Below, one piece after another: positions 41,455 to 51,768 of a stretch of DNA of 56,386 nt (its first letter is position 1; each line of letters begins with the position of its first letter). The position numbers and the translations under genes were made by a program. Source of the stretch: Acidimicrobiales bacterium (GTDB lineage: Bacteria; Actinomycetota; Acidimicrobiia; Acidimicrobiales; MedAcidi-G1). The notes below the pieces were generated by a model that was not told the DNA's origin, ran no database searches, and saw nothing but the letters and a program-made list of their open reading frames with translations. The stretch covers positions 1 to 56,386 of the forward strand of contig JAERSW010000016.1 in the NCBI GenBank assembly GCA_016845305.1. Direction: 5' to 3'.

Positions 41455-41955
41455 ATGGGACTCGTCGAGAGCGGAAAGCTGCCGAAGCCGCTCACCAAGC
41501 TGCTCAACGTCAGCCGCAAGTACTCGCTGTGGGTGTACCAGTGGGGCCTGGCGTGCTGCGCCATCGAGATGGGCGCCGCGTTCGCCTCGCCCCGCTACGA
41601 CGTCATGCGCCTCGGGGTCATCCCCTTCCCGGCCAGCCCCCGCCAGGCCGACCTGGTGGTCGTGTCCGGCACGGTGACCGACAAGATGGCCCCGGCCGTC
41701 CGGCGCCTCTACGAGCAGATGCCGGAGCCCAAGTACGTGATCTCCATGGGGTCGTGCGCCAACTGCGGCGGCCCGTACTGGGACAGCTACTCGGTGACCA
41801 AGGGCGTCGACCAGATCATCCCCGTCGACGTCTACGTGCCCGGCTGCCCGCCCCGTCCGGAGGCCCTGCTGGAGGGCATCGTGCTCCTCCAGGAGCGCAT
41901 CGCCACCGAGGACATGACCGAGCGTTGGACCGGTGATCCCATTGTCGTCAGCTGA
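41455..41955 (+). CDS. nuoB: NADH-quinone oxidoreductase subunit B (set 2)
   Basis: A 166-residue NuoB with all N2 ligands: the CC pair in [11 protein letters not shown], the first Cys of GSCANCGG, and the Cys of PGCPPRPE. A second cysteine in SCANCGG is extra relative to set 1. ATG 41455 follows GGGAGG. The protein lacks the long tail of the set 1 copy, and the paralogues are clearly diverged rather than recent duplicates. Confidence 0.95.
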   Translation: MGLVESGKLPKPLTKLLNVSRKYSLWVYQWGLACCAIEMGAAFASPRYDVMRLGVIPFPASPRQADLVVVSGTVTDKMAPAVRRLYEQMPEPKYVISMGSCANCGGPYWDSYSVTKGVDQIIPVDVYVPGCPPRPEALLEGIVLLQERIATEDMTERWTGDPIVVS

Positions 41956-42664
41956 CGCCGAGACCGTGGACGCCGAGGCCACCGAGGAGGCAGCCGCGGA
42001 GGTCGCGTCCGACGAGCAGCGCGACGCGCTGGTCGCGGCGCTGGCCGACGCGCTCGGCGACGGCCTGGTGGAGAGCCACGTGGAGCCGGGCGTGGACGTC
42101 TGGGTCCGGGTCACGGCCGAGGCCTGGGTGGACGCCGCCCGTGCCCTGCGGGACCGCTGCGGCATGGCCTACTTCGGCTACCTGTCGGCCATCGACTGGA
42201 TGCCGTCGCCCTACGGCCGCGACATGGACGCCCAGGTCGACCTGACCGCCGGTGACGGCGCCGACGACGCCGCCGACGAGGCCGCCACCGGTGGCTACGA
42301 GACCGGCGTGGCCGGCGGCGACACCCGCTTCCAGCTGCTGGCCCGGGTCCACGACCCGGTCGGGCACGTGGGCATCACCGTCAAGGCCGACCTGGCCGGC
42401 GACCGGCCCGAGGCCGACTCGTGGATCCCGGTGTACCCGGGCGCCGACTGGCACGAGCGCGAGGCCTGGGAGATGTTCGGCATCACCTTCCGCGACCACC
42501 CCAACCAGGTGCACCTGTACCTGCCGTCGCACTTCGAGGGGAACCCGCTGCGCAAGGACTATCCGCTGCTGGCCCGCCGGGTGAAGCCCTGGCCGGGCAT
42601 CGTCGACGTCGAGCTCATGCCGGGCGAGGACGACGAGGACGAGGCCGAAGGGGACGAGTCGTGA
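41933..42664 (+). CDS. nuoC: NADH-quinone oxidoreductase subunit C (set 2)
   Basis: A 243-residue NuoC. The core ([15 protein letters not shown], then [20 protein letters not shown] and [17 protein letters not shown]) is clear. An acidic insertion (about residues 100-125) and an acidic tail ([12 protein letters not shown]) flank it. Start: GTG 41933 overlaps nuoB by 23 nt; TTG 41942 is an alternative. The N-terminal 35 residues are Glu/Ala-rich. Confidence 0.9.
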   Translation: MIPLSSADAETVDAEATEEAAAEVASDEQRDALVAALADALGDGLVESHVEPGVDVWVRVTAEAWVDAARALRDRCGMAYFGYLSAIDWMPSPYGRDMDAQVDLTAGDGADDAADEAATGGYETGVAGGDTRFQLLARVHDPVGHVGITVKADLAGDRPEADSWIPVYPGADWHEREAWEMFGITFRDHPNQVHLYLPSHFEGNPLRKDYPLLARRVKPWPGIVDVELMPGEDDEDEAEGDES

Positions 42665-43833
42665 CCGCCCTGGGAGACACCCGACAGCTGGCCTACATCG
42701 CCGGCCAGGCCAGCGACGCCCGGGTCAACGTCGAGCTCGAGACCGAGGGCATGACCCTCAACATCGGTCCGCAGCACCCGGCCACCCACGGCACCCTGCG
42801 GGTGATCGTGAAGCTGGACGGCGAGCGCGTCGTGGCCGCCGAGCCCGTCATGGGCTACATGCACCGCGGCTACGAGAAGCTCTCCGAGGTCCGGACGTAC
42901 CCGCAGGTCACCACGCTGGTCAACCGCATCGACTGGCTGGGCAGCTTCGCCAACGAGGTGCCGTTCATCCTGGCCGCCGAGCGGCTCATGGACGTCGAGG
43001 CGCCGCCGCGGGCCCAGTGGATCCGCACCGCCCTCTTCGAGCTGTCCCGCATCGCCAACGTGGTCCTGTTCCTCGGCGACATGGGCGTGCAGCTGGGCGC
43101 CGTCACCCCGGTGTTCTTCGCCTTCCGCGACCGCGAGTTCGTCCTCAACCAGATCGAGGCCGTCACCGGTGGCCGCTTCCACCCCAACTTCGACCGCATC
43201 GGCGGCCTGAAGGACGACCTCCCCAAGGGCTGGATCGAAGAGACGAAGGGCGTGCTGGGCCGCATCCGCACGTTCTGCGACGAGATGGAGGACCTCGTCA
43301 CCGGCAACGAGATCTTCCAGGCCCGGACCCGCGGCATCGGCGTCATCCCCGCCGACGTCGGCCTGTCCTACGGCCTGTCGGGCGCCAACATCCGTGCCTC
43401 GGGCGTCGACTGGGACCTCCGCCGTGATGGTGGCGTGGGCCTCGTCCACGACCAGCTGGACTGGAAGGTCTGGACGCATCCCGACGGCGACTCGTTCGCC
43501 CGCTACTGGGTGCGCCTCCAGGAGGTCCGCGAGGCCTGCGACATGGTCGACCAGTTGCTGGACGGCATCCCGTCGGGTCCGGTCATGGCCAAGGTGCCCC
43601 GCATCATCAAGGTCCCGGCCGGCGAGGCGTACGTCGAGACCGAGAACCCGCTGGGCGTCATGGGCTACTACGTGGTGTCCAAGGGCGACCTGGTCCCGTA
43701 CCGGGTCAAGATCCGGTCGGCCTCGTTCAACAACATCTCCATCACGCCGTGGTTGCTCGAGGGCACCTACGTGCCGGACGTGATCTCGATCCTGGCCAGC
43801 CTGTACTTCATCCTCGGGGACATCGACCGGTGA
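42661..43833 (+). CDS. nuoD: NADH-quinone oxidoreductase subunit D (set 2)
   Basis: A 390-residue NuoD, without the long arm of set 1. The quinone-site region is [18 protein letters not shown], with R47 equivalent to the arginine methylated by NDUFAF7 in mitochondria. The end, [10 protein letters not shown], differs from the usual xGEVDR of NADH-linked NuoD. GTG 42661 overlaps the nuoC stop. The next gene is nuoH, so nuoE, nuoF and nuoG are missing here. Confidence 0.95.
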   Translation: MTALGDTRQLAYIAGQASDARVNVELETEGMTLNIGPQHPATHGTLRVIVKLDGERVVAAEPVMGYMHRGYEKLSEVRTYPQVTTLVNRIDWLGSFANEVPFILAAERLMDVEAPPRAQWIRTALFELSRIANVVLFLGDMGVQLGAVTPVFFAFRDREFVLNQIEAVTGGRFHPNFDRIGGLKDDLPKGWIEETKGVLGRIRTFCDEMEDLVTGNEIFQARTRGIGVIPADVGLSYGLSGANIRASGVDWDLRRDGGVGLVHDQLDWKVWTHPDGDSFARYWVRLQEVREACDMVDQLLDGIPSGPVMAKVPRIIKVPAGEAYVETENPLGVMGYYVVSKGDLVPYRVKIRSASFNNISITPWLLEGTYVPDVISILASLYFILGDIDR

Positions 43834-44894
43834 TGGGCTCGGTGATGGGATCGATGACCGACACCCTGACGCTCGCCGTCGAGCTGGCCTGGTGGCAGCA
43901 GACCGGCATCCGCGCCGTGGTCGGCCTGCTGGCCGTCCTGCTGCCCGCCGGCACGCTCGTCTACCTGTTCCTGTTCAAGATGATGAGCTTCATGCAGAGC
44001 CGGCTCGGCCCCATGGAGGCCGGCCCCTACGGCTCGCTGCAGCTCCTCGCCGAGGTCGGGAAGTTCCTCCAGAAGGAGGACATCCTCCCCCGCAAGGCCG
44101 ATCGGGTCGTCTTCAAGGCGGCGCCGTTCGTGGTGCTGATCTCCACGTTCCTGCTGGTGCTGGTCATCCCGGCCGGCCCCGACGCCTGGTTCATCGACGT
44201 CGACACCGGCATCTTCCTGGCCCTCGCCGTGTCGTCCATCTCGGTCATCGGGATCCTCATGGCCGGCTGGGCGTCGTCGTCGAAGTACTCGCTGCTGGGT
44301 GGCCTGCGGGCCGCCGGCCAGTTGGTGGCCTACGAGCTGCCGCTGGTGCTGGCCGTCATGGGCGTGGTCATCCAGGCCGGCACCCTGAACGTCCAGGACA
44401 TCGTCATGTCCCAGGCCAACGGCGAGATCTTCGGCTGGGGCGGGATCGGCAACCCGTTCATCCTCACCCAGTTCGTGGGCTTCGCCATCTTCCTGGTGGC
44501 CGTCCAGGCCGAGCTGACCCAGCCGCCGTTCGACATGCCGGTGGCCGAGTCCGAGATCGTGACCGGCTACCTCACCGAGTACACCGGCCTGCGGTTCCTG
44601 CTGTTCTTCATCGGCGAGTTCGCCACGGCCGGCATCTTCGCCGCCCTCGCCGCCACCCTGTTCCTGGGCGGCTGGTACGTGCCGGGCCTCGACCCGACCA
44701 GCGACCTGTTCAACGTGATCGGCCCGGCCATCCTGCTCGGCAAGGTGATCCTGGTGGCCTTCCTGATCTTCTGGTTCCGGTTCACCTACCCGCGGTTCCG
44801 CGAGGACCAGCTCCAGCAGCTGGCGTGGAAGGTGCTCATCCCGCTGTCGCTGGCCAACATCGTGCTGACCGGCGTGCTGAAGGTGGTCTTCTGA
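43833..44894 (+). CDS. nuoH: NADH-quinone oxidoreductase subunit H (set 2)
   Basis: A 353-residue NuoH with about eight helices. Conserved loops: [58 protein letters not shown], and [18 protein letters not shown]. The first loop lacks the ERK motif seen in set 1. ATG 43833 overlaps the nuoD stop; ATG 43845 and 43854 are in-frame alternatives. Confidence 0.93.
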   Translation: MGSVMGSMTDTLTLAVELAWWQQTGIRAVVGLLAVLLPAGTLVYLFLFKMMSFMQSRLGPMEAGPYGSLQLLAEVGKFLQKEDILPRKADRVVFKAAPFVVLISTFLLVLVIPAGPDAWFIDVDTGIFLALAVSSISVIGILMAGWASSSKYSLLGGLRAAGQLVAYELPLVLAVMGVVIQAGTLNVQDIVMSQANGEIFGWGGIGNPFILTQFVGFAIFLVAVQAELTQPPFDMPVAESEIVTGYLTEYTGLRFLLFFIGEFATAGIFAALAATLFLGGWYVPGLDPTSDLFNVIGPAILLGKVILVAFLIFWFRFTYPRFREDQLQQLAWKVLIPLSLANIVLTGVLKVVF

Positions 44895-45400
44895 TGCCCG
44901 CTCCGAAGCTCCCCGGCCTGGTCAAGGGCCTCGGCGTCACGCTGAAGACGATGCTGCGCACCCTCACCAGGGGCTCGCACACCGTGCAGTACCCGAAGGT
45001 CAAGGAGGCGCCGACGCCCCGGGCCCGCGGCGTCATCACGCTGCACGAGGACAACTGCACGGCCTGCATGCTGTGCGCCCGCGAGTGCCCGGACTGGTGC
45101 ATCTACATCGAGGGCCACAAGTACAAGGCCCCGCCGCGTCGCCCCGGCGGCAAGCCCCGCCAGAAGAACGCCCTGGACCGCTTCGACATCGACTTCTCGC
45201 TGTGCATGTACTGCGGGATCTGCGTCGAGGTGTGCCCGTTCGAGGCGCTGTTCTGGTCGCCGGAGTTCGAGTACTCCGAGCCGAAGATCGCCGACCTCCT
45301 CCACGACAAGTCGAAGCTCGGCCAGTGGATGGAGACCGTCCCGGACTTCCAGGACTACGAGTCGGGCAGCGAGGCCAAGAAGGCGAAGGTGCCGCGGTGA
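44894..45400 (+). CDS. nuoI: NADH-quinone oxidoreductase subunit I (set 2)
   Basis: A 168-residue NuoI with two intact [4Fe-4S] motifs, [12 protein letters not shown] and [12 protein letters not shown]. With NuoEFG missing it would be the electron entry point, directly or through a soluble donor such as a ferredoxin. The loop between the clusters is unusually basic ([17 protein letters not shown]), a plausible docking surface for an acidic partner. ATG overlaps the nuoH stop (TGATG). Confidence 0.93.
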   Translation: MPAPKLPGLVKGLGVTLKTMLRTLTRGSHTVQYPKVKEAPTPRARGVITLHEDNCTACMLCARECPDWCIYIEGHKYKAPPRRPGGKPRQKNALDRFDIDFSLCMYCGICVEVCPFEALFWSPEFEYSEPKIADLLHDKSKLGQWMETVPDFQDYESGSEAKKAKVPR

Positions 45401-45942
45401 CCGCACTGGCCGCCCTTGAGGGCATGGACCGCCTCACCAGCGGCGAGGCCCTCGTGGCCCAGAACGTGGCCTTCGCCATCATGGCCATCACGATGGTCGT
45501 CGCCGCGCTGCGCATGGTGACCACCCGCAACGTGGTCCACGCCGCGCTGTACCTGGTGGTGGTCCTGGCCGGGGTGGCCGGGCAGTTCCTGCTCCTCGGC
45601 GCCGAGTTCGTCGGCGTCACCCAGGTGATGGTCTACATCGGCGCCATCGTCGTCCTCTTCCTGTTCGGCATCATGCTCACCAAGGGCTCGTTCGGCGAGG
45701 ACGACGGCGTGTCGTCCGAGAAGCGCCTCATGGCCGGCCTCGTGGGCCTGCTCGTGTTCGGCGTGATGGCCGCCGCCCTGGTCGACTCGTTCGAGGACGC
45801 CGAGGTGGCCCGCGAGGCCCCGAGCACCACCGCCGAGGTCTCCGACAGCATCTTCAGCACCTACATCGTCCCGTTCGAGGCGGTGTCCGTCCTGCTGCTG
45901 GCCGCCCTGATCGGCGCCATCGTGGTGGCGAGGAAGGACTGA
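45397..45942 (+). CDS. nuoJ: NADH-quinone oxidoreductase subunit J (set 2)
   Basis: A 181-residue NuoJ with five helices; [20 protein letters not shown] is the conserved third helix. A hydrophilic loop ([16 protein letters not shown]) precedes the last helix. GTG 45397 overlaps the nuoI stop (GTGA). Confidence 0.93.
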   Translation: MTALAALEGMDRLTSGEALVAQNVAFAIMAITMVVAALRMVTTRNVVHAALYLVVVLAGVAGQFLLLGAEFVGVTQVMVYIGAIVVLFLFGIMLTKGSFGEDDGVSSEKRLMAGLVGLLVFGVMAAALVDSFEDAEVAREAPSTTAEVSDSIFSTYIVPFEAVSVLLLAALIGAIVVARKD

Positions 45943-45943
45943 G

Positions 45944-46243
45944 ATGCTGCTGAACCAGTTCCTCCTGCTGTCCGCCGTCCTGTTCTCGATCGGCGTCTAC
46001 GGCGTCCTCGCCCGTCGCAACGGCGTGCTGGTGCTCATGTCCATCGAGCTGATCCTGAACGCCGTGAACATCAACCTCGTGGCCTTCGGCGCCTTCCGGG
46101 CCACCGTGGGCGGCGAGGTGTTCGCCCTGTTCATCATCGCCGTGGCCGCCGCCGAGGTCGGCGTGGGCCTGGCGATGGTCCTGCTCATGTACCGCAACCG
46201 TCGGTCGATCGACCTGACGGCGATCGACCAGCTGAGGGGCTGA
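45944..46243 (+). CDS. nuoK: NADH-quinone oxidoreductase subunit K (set 2)
   Basis: A 99-residue NuoK with three helices and the two membrane glutamates ([13 protein letters not shown] and [14 protein letters not shown]). ATG 45944 follows the nuoJ stop by one nucleotide. Confidence 0.95.
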   Translation: MLLNQFLLLSAVLFSIGVYGVLARRNGVLVLMSIELILNAVNINLVAFGAFRATVGGEVFALFIIAVAAAEVGVGLAMVLLMYRNRRSIDLTAIDQLRG

Positions 46244-46247
46244 GCCG

Positions 46248-48533
46248 ATGTCCGCACTCCTCACCCTCGCCGCCTCGGCCTCCACGGCCGCCCACGGCGC
46301 CGGCGACCTGGCCCTCGGGATCACCGAGGGCGGCAACTGGTTCCTGCGCAACGTCTGGCTGATCCCGCTGCTGCCGGCGCTGTCGTTCGTGGCCATCCTG
46401 TTCTTCGGGAAGCGCATGCCCCGCGGCGGCTCGGAGATCGGCATCGCCGCGGTGGGCATCGCCTTCGTGCTGGCCCTGCTGACCGGTGCCGCCTGGATCG
46501 ACCACCGTGACAACTTCCACGGCGAGGAGGTCCACGCCGCCGTCGTCGTCGACGAGGCCCACGGTGCCCACGGCGATGACCATGGCGACGACCATGGCGA
46601 GGGCCACGGCCACGCGTCGCTGGCCGTCCACCAGACGGTGACCTGGTTCCAGACCAACGGCGTGGAGTTCACCGTCGGCACCCTCGTCGACGGACCGGCC
46701 GTGATGATGCTGCTCGTCGTCACCCTGGTGTCGCTGCTGGTGCACGTGTACTCCACCGACTACGTGGCCGGCGACCGCCGCTACACGCACTTCTTCGCCT
46801 TCCTGTCGCTGTTCAGCGCCTCGATGCTCCTGCTGGTCGTGTCCGAGAACACGCTGCAGTTGCTGTGCGCCTGGGAGCTGGTGGGCGTCTGTTCGTTCGC
46901 CCTCATCGGCCACTGGTGGGAGGAGAAGCCCAACAGCGACGCCGCCCTGAAGGCCTTCCTCACCAACCGGGTCGGCGACATGGGCCTGCTCGTCGGCGTG
47001 ACGATCCTGTTCTTCGCCGCCGGCGCCGCGCTGCCCGGCACCTTCGGCTCGTTCTCCATCGCCGAGACCAACGCCCTGGCCAACAGCGGGGCCCTGTCGC
47101 ACACTGCCCTGCTGGTCGCCTCGTGCTGCCTGATGGCCGCCGTGATGTCGAAGTCCGGCCAGTTCTTCCTGCACACCTGGCTGCCGGACGCCATGGCCGG
47201 CCCCACCCCGGTCTCGGCGCTCATCCACGCCGCGACCATGGTCGTGGCCGGCGTGTTCATGATCGCCCGCATGTACGGCGTGTTCTTCGAGGGCTTCCAG
47301 ATCGGCGGCAGCTCTATCAACCTGATGGCCTTCATCGGCGGCCTCACCACCATCGTGGGTGCCTGCCTGGCCTTCGTGCAGCGCGACATCAAGAAGGTGC
47401 TCGCCTACTCGACCATCTCGCAGCTGGGCTACATGGTGATGGCCCTCGGCGTGGGCGCCTGGACGGCGGCCATGTTCCACCTCTTCACCCACGCCTTCTT
47501 CAAGGCCTGCCTGTTCCTCGGCTCCGGCTCGGTCAGCCACGCCGTCCACAGCTTCGACATGAAGTCCGACATGGGCGGCCTCCGCAAGGACATGCCGCAT
47601 ACGTACCGGACGTTCATGATCGGCACCATCGCCCTGGCCGGCCTCCCGCCGTTGGCCGGCTTCTGGTCCAAGGACGAGATCCTCGTCGGCACCGGCGGCT
47701 GGGGCCTGATGGGCGGCACCGACGCCAACGGCGCCTACACCCTCATGCTGGGCATGGGCATGCTCACCGCCGCGCTCACCGCGGCCTACATGACCCGCTG
47801 CGTGTACCTCACCTTCTTCGGCGAGTTCCGCGGCCACGGCCACCCGCACGAGTCCGGTCCCCGTATCACCGTGCCCCTGTGGATCCTGGCCTTCCTGGCC
47901 GTCTTCGCCGGCTTCCTGAACATGCCCAAGGGCTTCCAGTTGGCGCCCAAGGGCCTCCAGGAGCGGTTCGGCCACTTCGTGGAGCCCGTCGCCGGCTACT
48001 TCCCGGCCATCCACCACGCCCGCCCCAGCTGGTCGCTGGCCATCGTGTCGACCATCGTCGTGCTGTGCGGCGTGGGCGCGGCGGCCTGGTACTACTTCGT
48101 GAAGGTCGAGGCCGCCTCGAAGGCCGCCGGGACGAGCCTCACCGAGCTACCCAACGGCCCGACCACCCGGTGGCCGCTGGCCCGCATGGGCCACACCCTG
48201 CTGGCCAACAGGTACTACCTCGACCACCTCTACAACGGCGTCGTGGCCGACGGCACCAAGGGCCCGGTGGCCCGCCTCGCCAACCGAATCAACCAGGACG
48301 TCATCGACCGCACCGTGGACCTGACCGGCGAGACCGCCGTGAAGGCCGGGACCATCGTCTACGAGAAGATCGACCAGCTCGTGGTCGACGGCGCGGTCAA
48401 CGCCTCCGGACGGGGTTCGTCCGGGGCGGGTGAGGAACTTCGCAAGATCAATTCCGGCAAGGTCCAGAGCTACGCGGCGATCCTGTTCGCCGCGGCGACG
48501 GTCCTGGCCGGAGTGCTCATCGTCATCGTCTAG
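46248..48533 (+). CDS. nuoL: NADH-quinone oxidoreductase subunit L (set 2)
   Basis: A 761-residue NuoL. Core motifs: QLLCAWELVGVCSFALIGHWW, LPDAMAGPTPVSALIHAATM and GFWSKDEI. A His/Asp-rich loop (AHGAHGDDHGDDHGEGHGHA, near residues 106-125) lies between early helices, and a hydrophilic C-terminal section (about 630-740) precedes the last helix. It lacks the Ala-rich coil of set 1. ATG 46248 follows nuoK by 4 nt. Confidence 0.93.
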   Translation: MSALLTLAASASTAAHGAGDLALGITEGGNWFLRNVWLIPLLPALSFVAILFFGKRMPRGGSEIGIAAVGIAFVLALLTGAAWIDHRDNFHGEEVHAAVVVDEAHGAHGDDHGDDHGEGHGHASLAVHQTVTWFQTNGVEFTVGTLVDGPAVMMLLVVTLVSLLVHVYSTDYVAGDRRYTHFFAFLSLFSASMLLLVVSENTLQLLCAWELVGVCSFALIGHWWEEKPNSDAALKAFLTNRVGDMGLLVGVTILFFAAGAALPGTFGSFSIAETNALANSGALSHTALLVASCCLMAAVMSKSGQFFLHTWLPDAMAGPTPVSALIHAATMVVAGVFMIARMYGVFFEGFQIGGSSINLMAFIGGLTTIVGACLAFVQRDIKKVLAYSTISQLGYMVMALGVGAWTAAMFHLFTHAFFKACLFLGSGSVSHAVHSFDMKSDMGGLRKDMPHTYRTFMIGTIALAGLPPLAGFWSKDEILVGTGGWGLMGGTDANGAYTLMLGMGMLTAALTAAYMTRCVYLTFFGEFRGHGHPHESGPRITVPLWILAFLAVFAGFLNMPKGFQLAPKGLQERFGHFVEPVAGYFPAIHHARPSWSLAIVSTIVVLCGVGAAAWYYFVKVEAASKAAGTSLTELPNGPTTRWPLARMGHTLLANRYYLDHLYNGVVADGTKGPVARLANRINQDVIDRTVDLTGETAVKAGTIVYEKIDQLVVDGAVNASGRGSSGAGEELRKINSGKVQSYAAILFAAATVLAGVLIVIV

Positions 48534-48544
48534 GAGACGCCGAC

Positions 48545-50224
48545 ATGGAAAACCTGCTCGACGGCTGGGGCATCACGCTCGCCACGTTCTCACCGCTGGT
48601 GGGCGTGGCCGTCATGATGCTCATTCCCAAGGAACGCGAGGACCAGCACAAGCTGATCGCGCTCGTCACCTCCCTGTGGGTGGCGTTCGTCGGCGTGCTG
48701 CTGCTCATCTGGTTCGACCTGGACCACACCGACAAGCTGCAGTACGTCGTCGACAAGGTCTGGATCGACGTCATCTCCAGCCGCTACGCGGTGGGCATCG
48801 ACGGCATGTCGCTGCCGCTGATCCTGCTGACCATGCTCGTGGTGCCGCTGTGCATCGTCTACAGCTGGAACCACTTCCCGGATCCGGTCAACCCGAAGGC
48901 GTTCCTGATCCTCATCCTCATCCTCGAGACGGGGATGATCGGCACCTTCGTGGCCCAGGACCTCGTCCTCTTCTTCGTGTTCTTCGAGGTCGTCCTGCTG
49001 CCGATGTTCTTCATGATCGCGGTGTGGGGCGGCGACGACCGGCGCTACGCATCGCTCAAGTTTTTCCTGTACACGTTGTTCGGCTCGGCGTTGATGCTGG
49101 TCAGCTTCCTGGCGCTGTTCTTCCTGACCGGGGCCGACACGTTCACCTTCTCCGGCCTGGCCGATGCGGTGGCCGCCGGCGGCGTGTCCCGCAACGCCCA
49201 GTTGTGGATCTTCGGCGGAATGTTCCTGGGCTTCGGCATCAAGGTGCCGATGTTCCCGTTCCACACGTGGCTGCCCGACGCCCACACCCAGGCCCCGACG
49301 GTCGGCTCGGTCATCCTGGCCGCCGTGCTGTTGAAGCTCGGCACCTACGGCTTCGTCCGCATCGCCATCCCGATCCTGCCCGAGGCCGCCGTGTCGTGGG
49401 CTCCGTGGATCGGCCTGCTGGCCGTGGTCGGCATCATCTACGGCGCCCTCGGGTGCCTGGCCCAGACCGACATGAAGCGCCTCATCGCCTTCTCGTCGGT
49501 GGCCCACATGGGCTTCGTGATGCTGGGCATCGCCACGCTGACCGACTTCGGCATCAACGCGGCGATCATGGGCATGGTCGCCCACGGCCTCATCACCGGC
49601 ATGCTCTTCTTCCTCGCCGGCTCGGTGAAGGAGCGCTACCACACCCTCGAGATCAGCCGCCTCGGCGGCCTGCTGGTCCAGGCGCCCCGCATGGGCTGGA
49701 TCTTCGGCTTCTGCGCCATGGCGTCGCTCGGCCTGCCCGGCCTGGCCGGCTTCTGGGGCGAGTTCCCGGCCATCCTGTCGGCCTACAACCCGGGCAACGG
49801 CGTCCCGGTCGAGACCTTCCGGACCTTCATGGTCATCGCCGCGCTCGGCACGGTGCTGGCCGCCGGCTACCTGCTGTGGCTGCTGCAGCGGGCAGCCTTC
49901 GGCACCCCACCCGAGGAGTTCGCCGACGACCCGCACATCACCGACACCACGAAGCACGAGTGGATCTCGTGGGCGCCGCTGCTGGCCCTCATCGTGGCCA
50001 TCGGCATCTATCCGAACCTGGTGTTCCGGGTCACCGACGGTGCCGTGGACGCCTCCCTGACGCCGTGCCTGAGCGTCGAGGGCGAGGCCGCCGAGAAGCT
50101 GGACTGCGCGGAGGTCTACAAGATCGGCCACGACGACGGCCACGGCGACGGCCACGACGACGACGGCCACGGCGACGAGCACGACGACGAGCACGACGAC
50201 GAGCACGCCGCGAGCGGCAACTGA
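48545..50224 (+). CDS. nuoM: NADH-quinone oxidoreductase subunit M (set 2)
   Basis: A 559-residue NuoM. Motifs: LFFVFFEVVLLPMFFMIAVWG and FPFHTWLPDAHTQAPTVGSV. The C-terminus carries about 30 residues made almost only of His, Asp, Gly and Glu, encoded by a repetitive stretch. ATG 48545 follows AGGAGACGCCGAC, a fair ribosome site. Confidence 0.95.
   Translation: MENLLDGWGITLATFSPLVGVAVMMLIPKEREDQHKLIALVTSLWVAFVGVLLLIWFDLDHTDKLQYVVDKVWIDVISSRYAVGIDGMSLPLILLTMLVVPLCIVYSWNHFPDPVNPKAFLILILILETGMIGTFVAQDLVLFFVFFEVVLLPMFFMIAVWGGDDRRYASLKFFLYTLFGSALMLVSFLALFFLTGADTFTFSGLADAVAAGGVSRNAQLWIFGGMFLGFGIKVPMFPFHTWLPDAHTQAPTVGSVILAAVLLKLGTYGFVRIAIPILPEAAVSWAPWIGLLAVVGIIYGALGCLAQTDMKRLIAFSSVAHMGFVMLGIATLTDFGINAAIMGMVAHGLITGMLFFLAGSVKERYHTLEISRLGGLLVQAPRMGWIFGFCAMASLGLPGLAGFWGEFPAILSAYNPGNGVPVETFRTFMVIAALGTVLAAGYLLWLLQRAAFGTPPEEFADDPHITDTTKHEWISWAPLLALIVAIGIYPNLVFRVTDGAVDASLTPCLSVEGEAAEKLDCAEVYKIGHDDGHGDGHDDDGHGDEHDDEHDDEHAASGN
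50129..50207 (+). repeat. Low-complexity His/Asp codon repeats at the end of nuoM set 2
   Basis: Alternating GGCCACGGCGAC and GACGACGAGCAC units encode a His/Asp/Gly/Glu tail. The GACGAGCAC core occurs three times at 12-bp spacing near 50174-50206. The variable order of units suggests slippage. Confidence 0.75.
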
Positions 50225-50228
50225 TCCC

Positions 50229-51737
50229 ATGGCCGTCGACCTGCTCACCCTGGCGTTCCAGCGCCCCCACATCGACTGGCACGGCATCGCGCCCGAGCTG
50301 GTCCTGCTGGGCGTCGGCGCGCTGATCACGCTGGTCGACATCGTCTTCCTGGAGAAGGCCCGCCCCATCACCGCGGCGCTGGCCGGCCTCGGCCTGCTGG
50401 CCACCGCCGTGCCGCTGCTCACCCTGGCGGCCGACGGCACCGACCGGGTCATGTTCGACGGCGCCTACGTGGTCGACGAGTTCTCGCTCGTCATGAAGGC
50501 CATCTTCCTGCTGTCGGCCTACGTGGTCGTCCTGCTGTCCACCAACTACGTGGCCGAGGGCGACTACTGGGAGAACGAGTACTACGGCCTCCTGCTTGCC
50601 TCGGTCATGGGCATGGTCATGATGGCCTCGGCCCGCGACCTCGTCTCCATCTTCGTGGCCCTCGAGCTGCTGTCCATCCCGGCCTACCTGATGGTGGCGT
50701 GGCGCAAGCGCGACCTGCGCAGCAACGAGGCGGGCCTGAAGTACTACCTGATGGGCGTGTTCGCCTCGGCGGTGATGCTCTACGGCATGTCGCTGCTCTA
50801 CGGCGTCAGCGGCTCCACGATGCTGGACGACATCGGCACCGCGGTGGCCGCCGCCGGCTCCTCGGTCCCGGTGGTCACCATGGCCATCGTGTTCATCGTG
50901 GCCGGCTTCGCCTTCAAGGTCTCGGCCGTGCCGTTCCACACGTGGGCGCCCGACGTCTACGAGGGCGCCCCCACGCCGGTCACCGCCTTCCTGGCCGTGG
51001 CGTCCAAGGCGGCCGGCTTCGTCGCCCTCCTGGTCCTGGTGCTCGTCGCCTTCCCGTCGGCGTCGGACGTGTGGGAGCCGCTGGTCTGGATCCTCGCCGC
51101 CGCCTCGATGACCGTCGGCAACATGGTCGCCCTGCGCCAGACCAACGTGGTGCGCCTCATGGCCTACTCGGGCATCGCCCAGACCGGCTTCATGATCGCC
51201 CCGCTGGCCGTGGCCGGCCACGGCGGCGGCAGCGCCGACCAGGCCCTCTCTGCGGTCGTCACCTACCTCGCCATCTACGCGGCGATGAACCTCGGCGCCT
51301 TCGCCGTGATCATCGTGCTGGCCCGCAAGACCGGGTCGGCCGAGACCACCTCGTTCGCTGGCGCCTTCCACTACGCCCCGGGCCTGACGGTGGCCATGAC
51401 GATCTTCCTGTTCTCGTTGGCCGGCATCCCGCCGCTGGGCGGCTGGTTCGCCAAGTTCGAGGTCTTCCGGGTCCTGGCCACCGCCGGCGAGCCGTGGGGC
51501 TACGTGCTGGCCGCCGTCGGTGCCGTCAACTCGGTGATCGCCCTCTACTACTACGCGGCCCTCGCCCGCCGCATGTGGGCCGACGACGCCCCGGACGGCG
51601 ACCACGCGCCGGTGCCGATGACGCCGTCGTTGGCCTCGGCGCTGGGCATCTGCGGCATCGTGACGCTGGCCTTCGGCGTGGCGCCGCAGCTGGTGGCCCG
51701 CTTCACCGACGTCACCCTCGCCGCCCTCGGGGGCTGA
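50229..51737 (+). CDS. nuoN: NADH-quinone oxidoreductase subunit N (set 2)
   Basis: A 502-residue NuoN, last subunit of the second set. Motifs: FVALELLSIPAYLMVAW, FKVSAVPFHTWAPDVYEGAP and VRLMAYSGIAQTGFM. ATG 50229 follows nuoM by 4 nt. Confidence 0.95.
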   Translation: MAVDLLTLAFQRPHIDWHGIAPELVLLGVGALITLVDIVFLEKARPITAALAGLGLLATAVPLLTLAADGTDRVMFDGAYVVDEFSLVMKAIFLLSAYVVVLLSTNYVAEGDYWENEYYGLLLASVMGMVMMASARDLVSIFVALELLSIPAYLMVAWRKRDLRSNEAGLKYYLMGVFASAVMLYGMSLLYGVSGSTMLDDIGTAVAAAGSSVPVVTMAIVFIVAGFAFKVSAVPFHTWAPDVYEGAPTPVTAFLAVASKAAGFVALLVLVLVAFPSASDVWEPLVWILAAASMTVGNMVALRQTNVVRLMAYSGIAQTGFMIAPLAVAGHGGGSADQALSAVVTYLAIYAAMNLGAFAVIIVLARKTGSAETTSFAGAFHYAPGLTVAMTIFLFSLAGIPPLGGWFAKFEVFRVLATAGEPWGYVLAAVGAVNSVIALYYYAALARRMWADDAPDGDHAPVPMTPSLASALGICGIVTLAFGVAPQLVARFTDVTLAALGG

Positions 51738-51743
51738 GCCCCG

Positions 51744-51762
51744 CGACGGGTCGACCCCGTCG
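51744..51762 (+). other. Hairpin between nuoN and the methyltransferase gene
   Basis: CGACGGG-TCGAC-CCCGTCG is a perfect 7-bp stem with a 5-nt loop, filling most of the 31-nt spacer. Without a T-run it may be an mRNA processing or stability element that tunes the downstream gene. Confidence 0.4.
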
Positions 51763-51768
51763 ACAGCC

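Noticed and set aside
50129-50207. CRISPR-like repeat array
   Set aside because: Units are codon-level repeats inside a coding frame with no spacers of constant length and no cas genes nearby.
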